From positions 1-33,771 of the forward strand of contig NZ_JOFS01000067.1 of the NCBI RefSeq assembly GCF_000719285.1: 33,771 bases of DNA, read 5' to 3'. The DNA comes from Streptomyces bicolor (lineage in GTDB: Bacteria > Actinomycetota > Actinomycetes > Streptomycetales > Streptomycetaceae). The translations under genes and the position numbers were made by a program. Of this stretch, positions 1-8,992 are shown piece after piece. Within the stretch, counting starts at the first letter, position 1. Each line of letters opens with the position of its first letter. The notes beneath the pieces are model-generated. The model was not told the origin of the DNA. It saw only the letters and a program-made list of their open reading frames with translations, and did not search any database.

Positions 1-315
1 TCGGTTCGAGCGTGGGGGAGGAGCCACGTGGGCGGTTCGGCAACGCGGCTGGGGGTCCCCCCTCTGGGGGAGTGCGTGCCAGGCGTCGCGCGCCCGGCCA
101 GGGATATGACACAGGCTCTCATCCCGATGGCCTTTCCCATCGGCCCGTCACCCACGCCTCGATGAGATCCGGTGAGTCCCCCGATCCGGAACGCCCGTTG
201 TCCAAGGTGAACGGACTCCATCTGTCGAGTCCGGTGAGCCGCTGCCCGGCGCCCCGGTGCTGACGGACCGGTGGTGGAATCCCCGTGACACGTCACCGGG
301 CGTCCGTGACGCGGG
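1..315. other. Intergenic stretch with small hairpins, no convincing gene
   Basis: No reading frame here has a ribosome-binding site or a recognisable product; an open frame at 12-263 reads as low-complexity Arg/Pro/Gly/Ser and is probably chance. Bases 56-71 form a C-rich/G-rich hairpin (six-base arms around a four-base loop), preceded at 51-55 by a competing G run; such GGGGGTCCCCC elements are common between Streptomyces genes. Bases 285-296 hold a GTGAC/GTCAC inverted repeat just beyond the stop of the minus-strand gene ending at 316, and could help end its transcript. Confidence 0.4.
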
Positions 316-702
316 TCAGTTCGTCAGGGTGATGCGCATGCCGACCGTGCCGTTCACACCGCGGCGCAGTCGGCTGCCGAGGAGCGTGAGGCGGCCGGTG
401 ATCCCGTACTTGCGGGCGATGAGCCGACGGTAGTGGGCGCTGGTCGCCTCGTCGCAGATCTCGGCGGTGGCGGGGACCTGCTCGCCGGTGGGCTTGCCGC
501 GCAGGTCACAGGGGCCGACCAGGACGTCGGCGCGGGCGCGGACGCGCTTGACCTTCCAGGAGTCGGCGACCGTCCACACGCCCAGCGCGTCCCCGTCGCG
601 GACGACCCAGACCGGCGTCGGCACGCCGGTGCCGTTCTTGCGGTAGCTGGTGATGAGCAGGTACTTGCCCGCTGCGAGCCGGTCCAGCGACGTGTCGTCC
701 AT
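316..702 (-). CDS. PPOX-class F420-dependent enzyme, Rv2061-like
   Basis: A 128-residue split-barrel flavin/deazaflavin protein. The order KYLL-TSYRKNGTGVPTPVWVV, then WTVADSWKVKR, then VGPCDLRGKPTGE, and a C-terminal ARKYG followed by GSRLRRG-NGTVG-RI is characteristic of the small PPOX-family proteins that bind coenzyme F420, as in mycobacterial Rv2061. These are cytoplasmic, usually dimeric, and reduce unknown substrates. The start at 702 (MDDTSLDRL) fits the family; the frame stays open upstream to 801 but that part is low-complexity. The gene stands alone, in the same orientation as the aminotransferase gene upstream of it (826-2001), 123 bases away. The family assignment is fairly firm; the substrate is unknown. 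Confidence 0.85.
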   Translation of the reverse strand: MDDTSLDRLAAGKYLLITSYRKNGTGVPTPVWVVRDGDALGVWTVADSWKVKRVRARADVLVGPCDLRGKPTGEQVPATAEICDEATSAHYRRLIARKYGITGRLTLLGSRLRRGVNGTVGMRITLTN

Positions 703-825
703 GGCGGAAGTGTAGGCAGCGGGGTGGGGCGCCGGTCCGGGCGCCCCACCCCGGCCATGTCGGGCACCGTCCCGGCCGTGTCCGGCCCCCACCTCTGCCA
801 TGTGAGGCGCCCCGCCCCTGCAGTG

Positions 826-2001
826 TCAGTCGAGTGCCGCGGCCATCCGCCGTACCGCCTCCGTGATCAGCTCGGGCGACGTCGCCAGGTTCAGCCGTAC
901 GTGGCCCGCGCCGCCGGTCCCGAACGGGATCCCGGAGTTCAGCGCGACCCGGCCGCGGTGCAGGAAGACGTCCGCGGGGTCCTCGTCGAGGCCGAGGGCG
1001 CGGCAGTCGAGCCAGGCCAGGTAGGTGGCCTCACCTGGGCGGTAGGTGATCGCCGGGAGGTGTTCGGCCAGGAGGTCCGCGAGCAGGCGCCGGTTGTCGT
1101 CGAGGCCTGCCAGCAGGGCGTCGAGCCAGCCGGTGCCGTCGCGCAGGGCGGCGGTGTGGGCGATGACGCCGAGGTGGCTCGGACCGTGGCTGACCTCTTC
1201 GGGCAGGCGGGCCAGGTCGGCGGCGGCGGGTCCGGCGAGGGCGAGGGCCGCCTTGAGTCCGGCCAGGTTCCAGGCCTTCGACGCCGACATCAGCGACAGC
1301 CCGCTCTCGCCGCCCGGGACGCTCAGGTACGGCACGAACTCGGCGCCGCCGGCGGTGAGCGGTGCGTGGATCTCGTCGGCGACGACGCGCACGCCGTGGC
1401 GGTCGGCGAGGGCGGCCACGGCGGACAGCTCCGCCGCGGTGTGCACGGTGCCGGTCGGGTTGTGGGGACTGCACAGCAGGAAGGCGGCGCGCCGGCCGCT
1501 CCCGGTCACTCGGCGAAAGGTTTCGTCCAGGGTGTCGAGGTCGATGCGCAGGTCCGGGCCCAGCGGGGCTTCGACCACCCGCCGGTCCATGTGCTCGACG
1601 AACTGGTAGAACGGCGGATACACGGGTGAGTTCACCACCACCGGATCGCCCGGTCCGGTGACCAGCTTCAGCATCTCGACCACACCGAGCATCACGTCGG
1701 GCACGATCGCCGTCCGCGCCACGGCGAGCCCGTCCCAGCCCCACCTCTTCGCCGCGAACCCGGCGAGCGCCTCGGCGTATCCCGTGCCCGCCGGGTAGCC
1801 GGTGTCGCCGAGGGCGAGGGCGTCGGTGAGCGCACGGACGACCGGTTCGGCGAGCGGTACGTCCATCTCGGCCACCCACAGCGGCAGCACGTCGTCGGGG
1901 TAGGCGCGCCATTTCATGCTCGTACGACATCGCAGCCGGTCGAGGGTGAGGGCGCGAAAAGGATTTGGCTCACCGGACGTTTCGTGCGGGATCCTGGTCA
2001 T
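826..2001 (-). CDS. MalY/PatB-type PLP-dependent aminotransferase or C-S beta-lyase
   Basis: A 391-residue fold-type I PLP enzyme. Family signs are the N-terminal [18 protein letters not shown] segment, [11 protein letters not shown], the [13 protein letters not shown] motif that holds the cofactor, [10 protein letters not shown] with the Asp that pairs with the pyridine nitrogen, and [12 protein letters not shown] carrying the Schiff-base Lys. This order is typical of PatB/MalY proteins, which cleave cystathionine and other cysteine S-conjugates and sometimes act as aminotransferases. The ATG at 2001 gives the normal family length, but no ribosome-binding site precedes it; it shares the CATG at 1999-2002 with a possible ATG of the divergent gene, so the message may be leaderless. 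Substrate not determined by sequence. Confidence 0.9.
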   Translation of the reverse strand: MTRIPHETSGEPNPFRALTLDRLRCRTSMKWRAYPDDVLPLWVAEMDVPLAEPVVRALTDALALGDTGYPAGTGYAEALAGFAAKRWGWDGLAVARTAIVPDVMLGVVEMLKLVTGPGDPVVVNSPVYPPFYQFVEHMDRRVVEAPLGPDLRIDLDTLDETFRRVTGSGRRAAFLLCSPHNPTGTVHTAAELSAVAALADRHGVRVVADEIHAPLTAGGAEFVPYLSVPGGESGLSLMSASKAWNLAGLKAALALAGPAAADLARLPEEVSHGPSHLGVIAHTAALRDGTGWLDALLAGLDDNRRLLADLLAEHLPAITYRPGEATYLAWLDCRALGLDEDPADVFLHRGRVALNSGIPFGTGGAGHVRLNLATSPELITEAVRRMAAALD

Positions 2002-2026
2002 GGGGCACAAGATAGGGGGCTGTGCG

Positions 2027-3043
2027 GTGGCCGGGAACGGCGAGGACGGGCAATGGCCGGTGACGGGCGGCGGATTCCTGGAAGTGGCCTGCGACGAGTC
2101 CGGGTCGGACGGTGAGAATCTGACCGGCGGGAACACCGATGTGTTCGCGCATGCCAGTGTGCGGCTGCCCGTGGAATCGGCCGCCGGTCATGTGCGGGAG
2201 ATCCGGGACCGTATTCGTTCGCCCGCCGAGGAGTACAAGGCGAACCATCTGCTGCGGGAGAAACACCGGGCGGTGCTGGAATGGCTGCTCGCGCCGACCG
2301 GTCCGATCCATGGGAACGCCCGGGTGCATCTGATCGAGAAGGCCTACTTCGTCGTGGACCGGGCCGTCGACCTGCTGCTCGGCGACGGCAGCACGGCACT
2401 CGGCCTGTACCGGGCGGGGCGGCGGGATTTCGGCGAGGAGATCTGGCGGGAATTCCTGACGGCGGCCAACCAGTTGCTGCGGGTCAGGAACGACGGTGGG
2501 GCCCGGGAACCCGTCGAGGCATTCTTCCGCGCGGTGCGGGCGCTGCGGTGCGCGGACGGCCGCACGGACGTGGCCGGAACGCTGAATCTGCTCGCGGCGT
2601 CGCGGCCCCTCGCCGATTCCTATCGGGCACGGCTGCTGGACGGGCCGCCGCTCATTCCCGTCCTCAATCCCCTGCTGCCCGCCATCGTGAATACGGCCGC
2701 GCTGTGGAGTGCCGGAGGGCGGTCCGTGCGTCTCGTCCACGACCGGCAGAACATGCTGACGCCGGAACGCATCGCCTGGATCGGGGAAACGGCCCGACGG
2801 GCCGGTGTCGGCTTCGGCGGGCTGCGGCTGGTGCACTCGCGGCTCGATCCGCGGGTGCAACTCGCCGACTTCCTCGCGGGGATCGCCCGCAAGCTCGCCT
2901 CCGACGAACTGAACGGACGCGGCGATCCGGCGCTCACCGCGCTGTTGCGTCCGTATGTGGATCCGGCGTCCATCTGGGGCGACGAGCGCAGCTGGGCAGT
3001 GCTCGGGCGGGACCGGGCACAGGAGCAATCACCCGTGCGGTGA
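2027..3043 (+). CDS. DUF3800 family protein
   Basis: A protein of about 338 residues. An early [11 protein letters not shown] segment and a late [12 protein letters not shown] segment are the hallmarks of DUF3800, a family with a predicted RNase H-like fold whose acidic residues (the Asp-Glu-Ser near the N-terminus and the Asp of QLAD) would form the active site. DUF3800 members often occur near defence or mobile loci, but nothing of that kind is adjacent. Start choice: GTG at 2027 has an AGGGGG seven bases upstream; an in-frame ATG at 2000 would overlap the start codon of the divergent PLP enzyme and has no ribosome-binding site. The function is unknown; nuclease activity is only inferred from the fold. 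Confidence 0.75.
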   Translation: MAGNGEDGQWPVTGGGFLEVACDESGSDGENLTGGNTDVFAHASVRLPVESAAGHVREIRDRIRSPAEEYKANHLLREKHRAVLEWLLAPTGPIHGNARVHLIEKAYFVVDRAVDLLLGDGSTALGLYRAGRRDFGEEIWREFLTAANQLLRVRNDGGAREPVEAFFRAVRALRCADGRTDVAGTLNLLAASRPLADSYRARLLDGPPLIPVLNPLLPAIVNTAALWSAGGRSVRLVHDRQNMLTPERIAWIGETARRAGVGFGGLRLVHSRLDPRVQLADFLAGIARKLASDELNGRGDPALTALLRPYVDPASIWGDERSWAVLGRDRAQEQSPVR

Positions 3044-3139
3044 ACACGGGCGGGCTTCGCCACGTATGGAGAGAGGGTGCTCAACTACGGGAGGGCCCCG
3101 CGGCGTTGACGCCGCGCTGTACTGGTTCGGGAGCCCTGC

Positions 3140-4504
3140 ATGAGGCACGCACGACGACGTCTCGTCCGGCGAGTGACACGGCTGGCGGCCGTCGGCGGAC
3201 TCCTCCTCGGAGGAACGATGGTCACACGCGCCGTGGCGAGCGAACCACCGGACGCCTCCGCCGTCCCGCGTACCTACGCGGCTTCGGCCGCCGACACCGG
3301 CAGCGACCTCGTCTCCAGTCTGGGCACGTCCCGTACGGCGGGCAGCTGGGTCAACTCCGACGGGAAGCCGGTCGTCGCGGTCACCGACGAGGCGGCGGCC
3401 GCCGAGGTGCGCCAGGCCGGTGCCGAGGCGAAGCTGGTCGACCACAGCATGGACGAGCTGAAGTCGGCGACGTCGACGCTGCGTTCGGCGCCCCGGGTGG
3501 CGGGCACCGCGTGGGTCATGGACTACCGGTCCAACGAGGTGGTCGTACGCGGTGACAGCACCGTCTCCGCCGCCGACTGGTCCCGGATGACGCGGGTCGC
3601 GGGCGACATCGGCGGCTTCGTGCGCATGGAGCGCACCGAGGGCACGTTCACGACGCGGCTGAACGGCGCGTTGCCGCTGCTGTCGACCGCCGGCCGCTGT
3701 TCGGCGGGCTTCAACGTCACCGACGGGCAGCGCGACTTCATCCTCACCGCCGGGCACTGCGGGCCGAACGGCTCGGTGTGGTTCGCCGACAACCGGGGCA
3801 ACCAGCAGATCGGCCCGACGGTCCAGCAGAACTTCCCCGGCGGTGACTTCTCCCTCGTGGAGTACGCGAGCGGTGACGCGGGCGCCGGTGCCGACGTCGT
3901 GTCCATCGGCGACGGCAAGGGGGTGCGGATCACCGGCGCCGCTGATCCCGCCGTCGGACAGCGGGTGTTCCGCAGCGGCAGCACGAGCGGGCTGCGCGAC
4001 GGCGAGGTGACCGCGGTCAACGCCACCGTCAACTACCCGGAGGGGACGGTCACGGGGCTGATCGAGACGAACGTGTGCGCCGAGCCCGGGGACAGCGGCG
4101 GTCCGATGTTCTCCGAGGGCATCGCGCTGGGGGTGACATCGGGCGGCAGCGGCGACTGCAACGCGGGCGGTACGACGTTCTTCCAGCCGGTGACCAAGGC
4201 GCTCGAAGCGCTGGACGTCAAGCTGCTCGTGGCGGCGCAGAACGGTTCGGGTCAGGGCGCCTCGCCGGCCCCGTCCGCGACGCAGAGCGCGGTCGCGCCC
4301 GGCGACGCCTCGCCCGGCTCGTCCGCATCGGTGAGCGGCACGGACGCCTCGACCCTGCTGTCCCGCCTCGCGGACCCCAAGAACGCCGGTCCCGGTCTGC
4401 TGGTCGTCGCGGGCAGCCTGGTCGCACTCGTGGCGACCCGGTTCATCCGGGCGGAACAGGACCGCAAGGCGTACCGGCGCTACTACTCGGCGACCTGGGG
4501 GTGA
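3140..4504 (+). CDS. Secreted S1 family serine protease with C-terminal membrane anchor
   Basis: A 454-residue chymotrypsin-fold protease of the streptogrisin/alpha-lytic group. An Arg-rich N-terminus and hydrophobic stretch (about 11-30) form the signal peptide, followed by a pro-region (about 35-180) with the alpha-lytic-protease-type pattern. The mature domain begins near residue 180 and has the full triad: His206 in LTAGHC, Asp236 in GGDFSLV and Ser319 in GDSGGP. Cys187/Cys207 and Cys313/Cys340 are placed for the two usual disulfides. After the catalytic domain come a Ser/Ala/Pro/Gly-rich linker (about 368-402), a hydrophobic helix (about 418-434) and an Arg/Lys-rich tail, so the enzyme is probably tethered to the outer membrane face rather than released. 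Confidence 0.92.
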   Translation: MRHARRRLVRRVTRLAAVGGLLLGGTMVTRAVASEPPDASAVPRTYAASAADTGSDLVSSLGTSRTAGSWVNSDGKPVVAVTDEAAAAEVRQAGAEAKLVDHSMDELKSATSTLRSAPRVAGTAWVMDYRSNEVVVRGDSTVSAADWSRMTRVAGDIGGFVRMERTEGTFTTRLNGALPLLSTAGRCSAGFNVTDGQRDFILTAGHCGPNGSVWFADNRGNQQIGPTVQQNFPGGDFSLVEYASGDAGAGADVVSIGDGKGVRITGAADPAVGQRVFRSGSTSGLRDGEVTAVNATVNYPEGTVTGLIETNVCAEPGDSGGPMFSEGIALGVTSGGSGDCNAGGTTFFQPVTKALEALDVKLLVAAQNGSGQGASPAPSATQSAVAPGDASPGSSASVSGTDASTLLSRLADPKNAGPGLLVVAGSLVALVATRFIRAEQDRKAYRRYYSATWG

Positions 4505-4517
4505 CCGGGTCGGCCCG

Positions 4518-5357
4518 TCAGCCCAGGGTCAGCAGGACGGTGGCCGCCGCCGCGCCGATCAGCCCGATCGCGCGTCGCCCGGTGAGGGGTTCGTGGAGGA
4601 GCACGAACCCCAGGACCACGGGGAGCGCCGGGTAGAGGGAGGCGAGGACGACGGCGACGGCCAGCAACTGCCGCTGGGCGGCGAGCAGGTAGAGGATGAG
4701 TCCGAGCGCCGCTCCCGCTCCGATCAGCAGCGCCTGGGTCCGGCACCGCGCCGGCAGCCGCATCTCCCGTCCGTGCCGGACGGCGACCGGCAGCAGTGCC
4801 AGTACGGCGGCGACACGGCCCGCCGCGACCGGCCACAGCCCGCTCGCCGCCGCGGCCTGGCCGAGCGCGAGATACTGCACGGCCACACCGGCACTGGCCA
4901 GCAGACCGTCGGTGACACCGCGCGAGGCCACCGATCCGGGCAGGGCTCTCCGGTCGTCCGCGACGAGCCAGAGGGCGGGCACGGTGACCACGAAGCCGGC
5001 CCAGGCGACAGCCCCGGGCCGGTCACCGAGCAGCAGCACCCCGCACAGCACGGACAGGGCGACGGAGGTGACCGCGCTCACAGGCACGACGGTGCTCATG
5101 GCGCCCCGGCTCAGCCCGCGGTTGAGGAAGTGCATCGCCGCCCCGCTGCCGACGCCGGACAGGGCACCCCAGAGCAGATCGGTGGGGCGGACGGCCGGGG
5201 CGGGAACGAGGAATGCGGCCGCGGCGGCCAGGAGCAGGCCGCCGAGCTGGCCGAGGACGGTGACGGCGGCGAAGTGGGCGCGCCGGGACAGGATGCCGCC
5301 GGCGAAGTCAACGACGCCGTAGATGACGGCCGAGGTCAGAGCGAGAAAGGCACCCAT
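4518..5357 (-). CDS. EamA/DMT-superfamily transporter
   Basis: A 279-residue integral membrane protein with about ten hydrophobic helices arranged as two repeated halves, the EamA layout. The first half opens with LALTSAVIYGVVDFAGG; the motif PVSAVTSVALSVLCGVLLLGDRPG in the first half and LYPALPVVLGFVLLHEPLTGRR in the second are the matching helix pairs that end each EamA repeat. Members export amino acids, nucleosides or other metabolites. The gene converges on the protease gene with only 13 bases between the stops, and no clear terminator hairpin lies between them. The substrate cannot be told from sequence. Confidence 0.88.
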   Translation of the reverse strand: MGAFLALTSAVIYGVVDFAGGILSRRAHFAAVTVLGQLGGLLLAAAAAFLVPAPAVRPTDLLWGALSGVGSGAAMHFLNRGLSRGAMSTVVPVSAVTSVALSVLCGVLLLGDRPGAVAWAGFVVTVPALWLVADDRRALPGSVASRGVTDGLLASAGVAVQYLALGQAAAASGLWPVAAGRVAAVLALLPVAVRHGREMRLPARCRTQALLIGAGAALGLILYLLAAQRQLLAVAVVLASLYPALPVVLGFVLLHEPLTGRRAIGLIGAAAATVLLTLG

Positions 5358-5442
5358 CGGGACAGGAGTGCCCCGGCAGGGTTTTCCGATGCACGGTGAG
5401 GCGGGCCGAGGACGGTGTGCGGGGGTGGGCCGAGGCGAGCGC

Positions 5443-5616
5443 TCAGGCCGCCTTCTCCGGCTGCGGGGCCGCTGCGGCCCACTCCAGGACGAGGCGCTGG
5501 TACTCCTCGCGCTGCTCGACGCTCAGTGTCCCGCCCGACCGGCGCCACAGCGCGCGGATCTCCTCGTTGACCTCGTCAGCCGATCGCTCGGAGGCGAATG
5601 CAACAGTGGTGGACAT
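5443..5616 (-). CDS. Small hypothetical protein
   Basis: A 57-residue acidic, probably helical protein with the core EVNEEIRALWRRSGGTLS followed by EQREEYQRLVLEWAAA. The high third-position GC and the sensible amino-acid composition suggest a real gene, but no family is recognised. The start is uncertain: ATG at 5616 and an in-frame ATG at 5628 are both possible, and neither has a good ribosome-binding site. It lies between the EamA gene and the ROK regulator on the same strand. Confidence 0.6.
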   Translation of the reverse strand: MSTTVAFASERSADEVNEEIRALWRRSGGTLSVEQREEYQRLVLEWAAAAPQPEKAA

Positions 5617-5728
5617 GCTGTGAAGCATACGGCCGCAGAGGTGAAGACGCTGTGAGCAAGCACACTCAATGCGGACATACCGGACCGTGTTGCTGATCAC
5701 GTCCATCTGTCCGCACGCGCGGCCGAGT

Positions 5729-6889
5729 TCAGGCATCCGCAGCTCCCAGCACGAGCACCTGGATCGCCAGCACCGCGGCGCCACGTGCCCAGTCGTGAAA
5801 GTCGGACACCTTGGTCTCCAGGTCGATCGGCGCCGCGAGCGGGTGCCGGTGGGCGCGGATGGTCTCCGTCACGGTCTTTCCGGCGACGCCCATGAGCCCC
5901 ACCCCCTCTCCGGCCAGCAGGATCTTCTGCGGCAGCACGAAGTTGCCGATCTGGGCGACCAGGGTGCCGAGCGCGCGGGCCGCCTCCTCGACGACCCGGG
6001 CGGGCATCGCCTCACCCGCCGCGGCGAGCTCCAGGATCTCCTCGTACGTGCGGTCCCGGCCGGTGGCCGCCTGGACCTGGTAGCGGATGTTGGGGATGGT
6101 CAGCAGTGAGACGGCACTACCGCGCGCACCATCGGGGGTGAGCGGGCCGTTGGGGTTCACGATCCAGTGCCGCCCGAAACCGCGGTCCTCCTCGGCGTAC
6201 GGCACCCGCCTGCCGCCCAGGACCAGGCCGTAGCCGATGCCGGCACCGATGGTGAGGACGACGAAACGGTCGAGGCCGCGGCCGGCGCCGAACCAGGTCT
6301 CCGCCTCGACGAAGGCGGCCACGTCGTTCTCCACGACGACCGGCAGCCCCGTGCGCTCCTCGACCAGCTCGGCGAGCGGGACGTCGCTCCAGTGCAGGAA
6401 CGGGGACTCCCCGACCACGGCACGGTCCTCGACGAGGCCGCCTACACCGATGCCGATGCCGGCGAGTCGGGGGTGGTCGCCGGCGAGTTCCTCGGCCATC
6501 TCTCCCAGCAGGTCCGCGACTTCGGCCGGGTCGTGCGTGGCGAGGGGGCGGTCGTGGCGGGCGACGATCTCGCTCCTGAGGGTGGTCACGACGCCGTAGA
6601 CCATGTCCTCGGTGATCTTGAACCCGACGAAGGAGCGGGACTCGGCGACGACGTCCAGCGGCTGGGAGGGGCGCCCCTGACGCACCTCCGCCGGAGCGCC
6701 CGCCTCCGGGACCTCGACGAGGAGGCCCGACTCGATCAGCGGCTTGGTCAGCCGGGTGAGGCTGCCCGCGGACAGATTGAGCCGCCGGGCGAGTTCGGTG
6801 CGCGACAGAGGGCCACCGAGGAGCACCTCGATCGCGACGGAGCGTTCACCGGGGCTGAGAGGAAGCCAGCTGGCGGCTACTGGGTTCAT
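5729..6889 (-). CDS. ROK-family transcriptional regulator lacking the zinc-binding cysteines
   Basis: A 386-residue protein. Residues about 15-75 form a MarR-like winged helix (LSRTELARRLNLSAGSLTRL), which binds DNA; residues about 85-386 form the ROK sugar-kinase fold, with the phosphate-binding GIGIGVGGLVE loop (145-154) and the ENDV motif (188-191) carrying the catalytic-type Asp190. The ROK zinc signature GP-C-C-G--GC is present in outline, but its cysteines are replaced by Thr251, Asp253 and Ser258. It is divergent from the sugar ABC genes and so is the likely local repressor, responding to a sugar or sugar phosphate. An alternative start at 6922 exists in frame; 6889 fits the family better. 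Confidence 0.9.
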   Translation of the reverse strand: MNPVAASWLPLSPGERSVAIEVLLGGPLSRTELARRLNLSAGSLTRLTKPLIESGLLVEVPEAGAPAEVRQGRPSQPLDVVAESRSFVGFKITEDMVYGVVTTLRSEIVARHDRPLATHDPAEVADLLGEMAEELAGDHPRLAGIGIGVGGLVEDRAVVGESPFLHWSDVPLAELVEERTGLPVVVENDVAAFVEAETWFGAGRGLDRFVVLTIGAGIGYGLVLGGRRVPYAEEDRGFGRHWIVNPNGPLTPDGARGSAVSLLTIPNIRYQVQAATGRDRTYEEILELAAAGEAMPARVVEEAARALGTLVAQIGNFVLPQKILLAGEGVGLMGVAGKTVTETIRAHRHPLAAPIDLETKVSDFHDWARGAAVLAIQVLVLGAADA

Positions 6890-7066
6890 GGTCGTCAGGC
6901 TCCCACATGATCTTTCCCGCATGATTTCTTTCTCGGCAAAATCAACCAGGCCAGTCTATGACGGCCGGGCCCTGCAAGGAAGAAGTTGGCGCGCCTCTTG
7001 ACGGCTGGATTCTTCCGCCACAAAAGTAAGTGGCCGAGGACGAGCCGCAGACGAGGGAGTCTCCCG
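6890..7066. promoter_or_regulatory. Divergent promoter region of the ROK/sugar-ABC locus with possible operator
   Basis: This 177-base gap must hold the promoters of both the ROK gene and the ABC operon. CATGAT occurs twice as a direct repeat (6906-6911 and 6920-6925), and TGATTT (6922-6927) is mirrored by AAATCA (6939-6944). The stretch is much more A/T-rich than its surroundings, as ROK operators often are. A TTGACG at 6998-7003 is a candidate -35 box for the ABC operon, without a convincing -10. Binding by the neighbouring ROK protein is inference. Confidence 0.35.
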
Positions 7067-8032
7067 ATGACCATCGCCTCCAGCAGCCCTCCGTCGCGTC
7101 TGCCGCTGGGCGGCGCCGAGGGGGCAGGGACCAAGCAGCGGACACGGCGGGCTCCGACCCGCGAGAGCCAGGGAGACGGGCGGCTCGCCGCGGTGTTCAT
7201 CGCACCGGCGCTGCTGGGCTTCGCCGTCTTCCTGCTCTGGCCGACTCTGCGGGGCATCTACCTGAGCTTCACCCGCTTCAACCTGCTCACACCGGCGGAG
7301 TGGGTGGGCCTGGACAACTACGTGCGGATGGTCAACGACCCGATCTTCTGGGACTCGCTGGTGGTAACCGTCGAGTACGTGGTCATCAACATCGGGGTGC
7401 AGACCGTGTCGGCGCTCGCCATCGCGGTGCTGCTGCAACGGCTGACGCAGTCGGCCGTGCTGCGCGGGATCGTGCTCACTCCGTACCTGATGTCCAACGT
7501 CGTCGCGGGCATCGTCTGGCTCTGGATCCTGGACACCCAGCTCGGCATAGGCAACGAGATCATCGCCGGGCTCGGTTTCGACCGGATCCCGTTCCTCGCG
7601 GACGAGACATGGGCGGTACCGACGATCGCCCTGATCAACGTGTGGCGGCACGTCGGATACACCGCGCTGCTGCTGTTCGCGGGACTCATGGCGATCCCGA
7701 AGGACATGTACGAGGCCGCGAAGGTGGACGGCGCGAGTGAGTGGCGGATGTTCTGGCGGATCACGATGCCGCTGCTCAGGCCGGTCCTGGCGGTCGTTCT
7801 GATCATGACGGTGATCGGTTCGTTCCAGGTGTTCGACACGGTCGCGGTGACGACCGCGGGCGGACCGGCGAACGCCACCAACGTCCTGCAGTACTACATC
7901 TACGGCGCCGCCTTCGGCCGCTTCCAGTTCGGGTACGCCTCGGCGATGTCGGTGGCCCTGCTGGTCGTCCTGAGCGCGATCACCGTCCTGCAGTACCGGC
8001 TCACCCGGGCCGGCCAGAGCGACCTCGGCTGA
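7067..8032 (+). CDS. Carbohydrate ABC transporter permease, MalF/UgpA type
   Basis: A 321-residue inner-membrane protein with six predicted helices. The first, FIAPALLGFAVFLLWPTLRGI, and the loop LTPAEWVGLDNYVRMVNDPIFW are typical of MalF/UgpA-type CUT1 permeases. The EAA loop that docks the ATPase reads YEAAKVDGASEWRMFWRITMPLLRPVL near residue 215. The ATG at 7067 is preceded by GAGGGAG at good spacing. It is the first gene of the ABC operon and lies 17 bases before the second permease. As in many Streptomyces sugar systems there is no local ATPase gene; a shared MsiK-type ATPase is expected (known for the genus, not seen here). Confidence 0.92.
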   Translation: MTIASSSPPSRLPLGGAEGAGTKQRTRRAPTRESQGDGRLAAVFIAPALLGFAVFLLWPTLRGIYLSFTRFNLLTPAEWVGLDNYVRMVNDPIFWDSLVVTVEYVVINIGVQTVSALAIAVLLQRLTQSAVLRGIVLTPYLMSNVVAGIVWLWILDTQLGIGNEIIAGLGFDRIPFLADETWAVPTIALINVWRHVGYTALLLFAGLMAIPKDMYEAAKVDGASEWRMFWRITMPLLRPVLAVVLIMTVIGSFQVFDTVAVTTAGGPANATNVLQYYIYGAAFGRFQFGYASAMSVALLVVLSAITVLQYRLTRAGQSDLG

Positions 8033-8049
8033 GGAAAGGAGCGACCGAC

Positions 8050-8982
8050 ATGGCTGCCGTGACAGCCGCACCGACGAAGGTGCCGAACGTTGGGCGCACG
8101 CAGCGCCGCAAGCTCTCCCCGGGCCGGATCGCGGCCTGGGCGGTGATGGCCGCCATCGTGCTCATCACGCTGCTGCCGTTCTACTGGATCCTGCGCACCG
8201 CGCTGTCCTCGAACACCGCGCTCGCCGCCCACCCCGGCGATGCGCTGCCGGTCGATCCGACGACCGGGGGCTTCGAGCGGGCCCTCGGCCTGCAGTCGAC
8301 CGAGGAGGCGATCGCCCAGGGCGGCTCGGGCGGCGGGCTCAAGTTCTGGCGCTATCTGATCAACTCGGTGATCGTCTCGACGCTGGTGACCGTCTGCCAG
8401 ATCTTCTTCTCGGCCATGGCGGCGTACGCCTTCGCCCGGCTGCGCTGGCGCGGTCGGGAGAAGGTGTTCGGGCTGTTCCTGGCGGGACTGATGGTGCCGA
8501 CGATCTTCACGCTGCTGCCCAACTTCGTCCTGATCAAGCAACTCGGCCTGGTCGACAGCCTGTTGGGCGTCGCACTGCCGACGATGTTCATGACGCCGTT
8601 CGCGGTGTTCTTCCTGCGGCAGTTCTTCATGAACGTGCCCCGGGAGGTGGAGGAGGCCGCCCTGCTGGACGGGGCGGGAAAGATCCGGATCTTCTTCCGG
8701 GTGATGCTGCCGATGGCGTCCACCCCGATCCTCACCCTCGGGTTGCTGACATACATCACCGCCTGGAACGACTACTTCTGGCCGTTGATGGTGTCCTACA
8801 GCGACAGTTCGCGCGTGCTCACCGTGGCACTGGCCATCTTCCGGGCGCAGACCCCGCAGACCGGCTACGACTGGTCCGGCCTGATGGCGGCCACGCTGAT
8901 CGCCGCCCTCCCGATGCTCGTGCTGTTCGCCTGCTTCGCGCGCCGCATCGTCAGCTCCATCAGCTTCACCGGGATCAAGTAA
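8050..8982 (+). CDS. Carbohydrate ABC transporter permease, MalG type
   Basis: A 310-residue partner permease. After a short cytoplasmic N-terminus it has six helices; the first is AAWAVMAAIVLITLLPFYWIL, and the periplasmic-side YLINSVIVSTLVTVCQIFFSAMAAYAFAR segment is highly typical of MalG-like CUT1 permeases. The EAA loop reads EEAALLDGAGKIRIFFRVMLPM, and TYITAWNDYFWPL follows. A strong GAGGAAAGGAG ribosome-binding site precedes ATG 8050. It pairs with the upstream permease as a heterodimer and is followed after 10 bases by the binding-protein gene. Confidence 0.93.
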   Translation: MAAVTAAPTKVPNVGRTQRRKLSPGRIAAWAVMAAIVLITLLPFYWILRTALSSNTALAAHPGDALPVDPTTGGFERALGLQSTEEAIAQGGSGGGLKFWRYLINSVIVSTLVTVCQIFFSAMAAYAFARLRWRGREKVFGLFLAGLMVPTIFTLLPNFVLIKQLGLVDSLLGVALPTMFMTPFAVFFLRQFFMNVPREVEEAALLDGAGKIRIFFRVMLPMASTPILTLGLLTYITAWNDYFWPLMVSYSDSSRVLTVALAIFRAQTPQTGYDWSGLMAATLIAALPMLVLFACFARRIVSSISFTGIK

Positions 8983-8992
8983 GGGGATGAGT

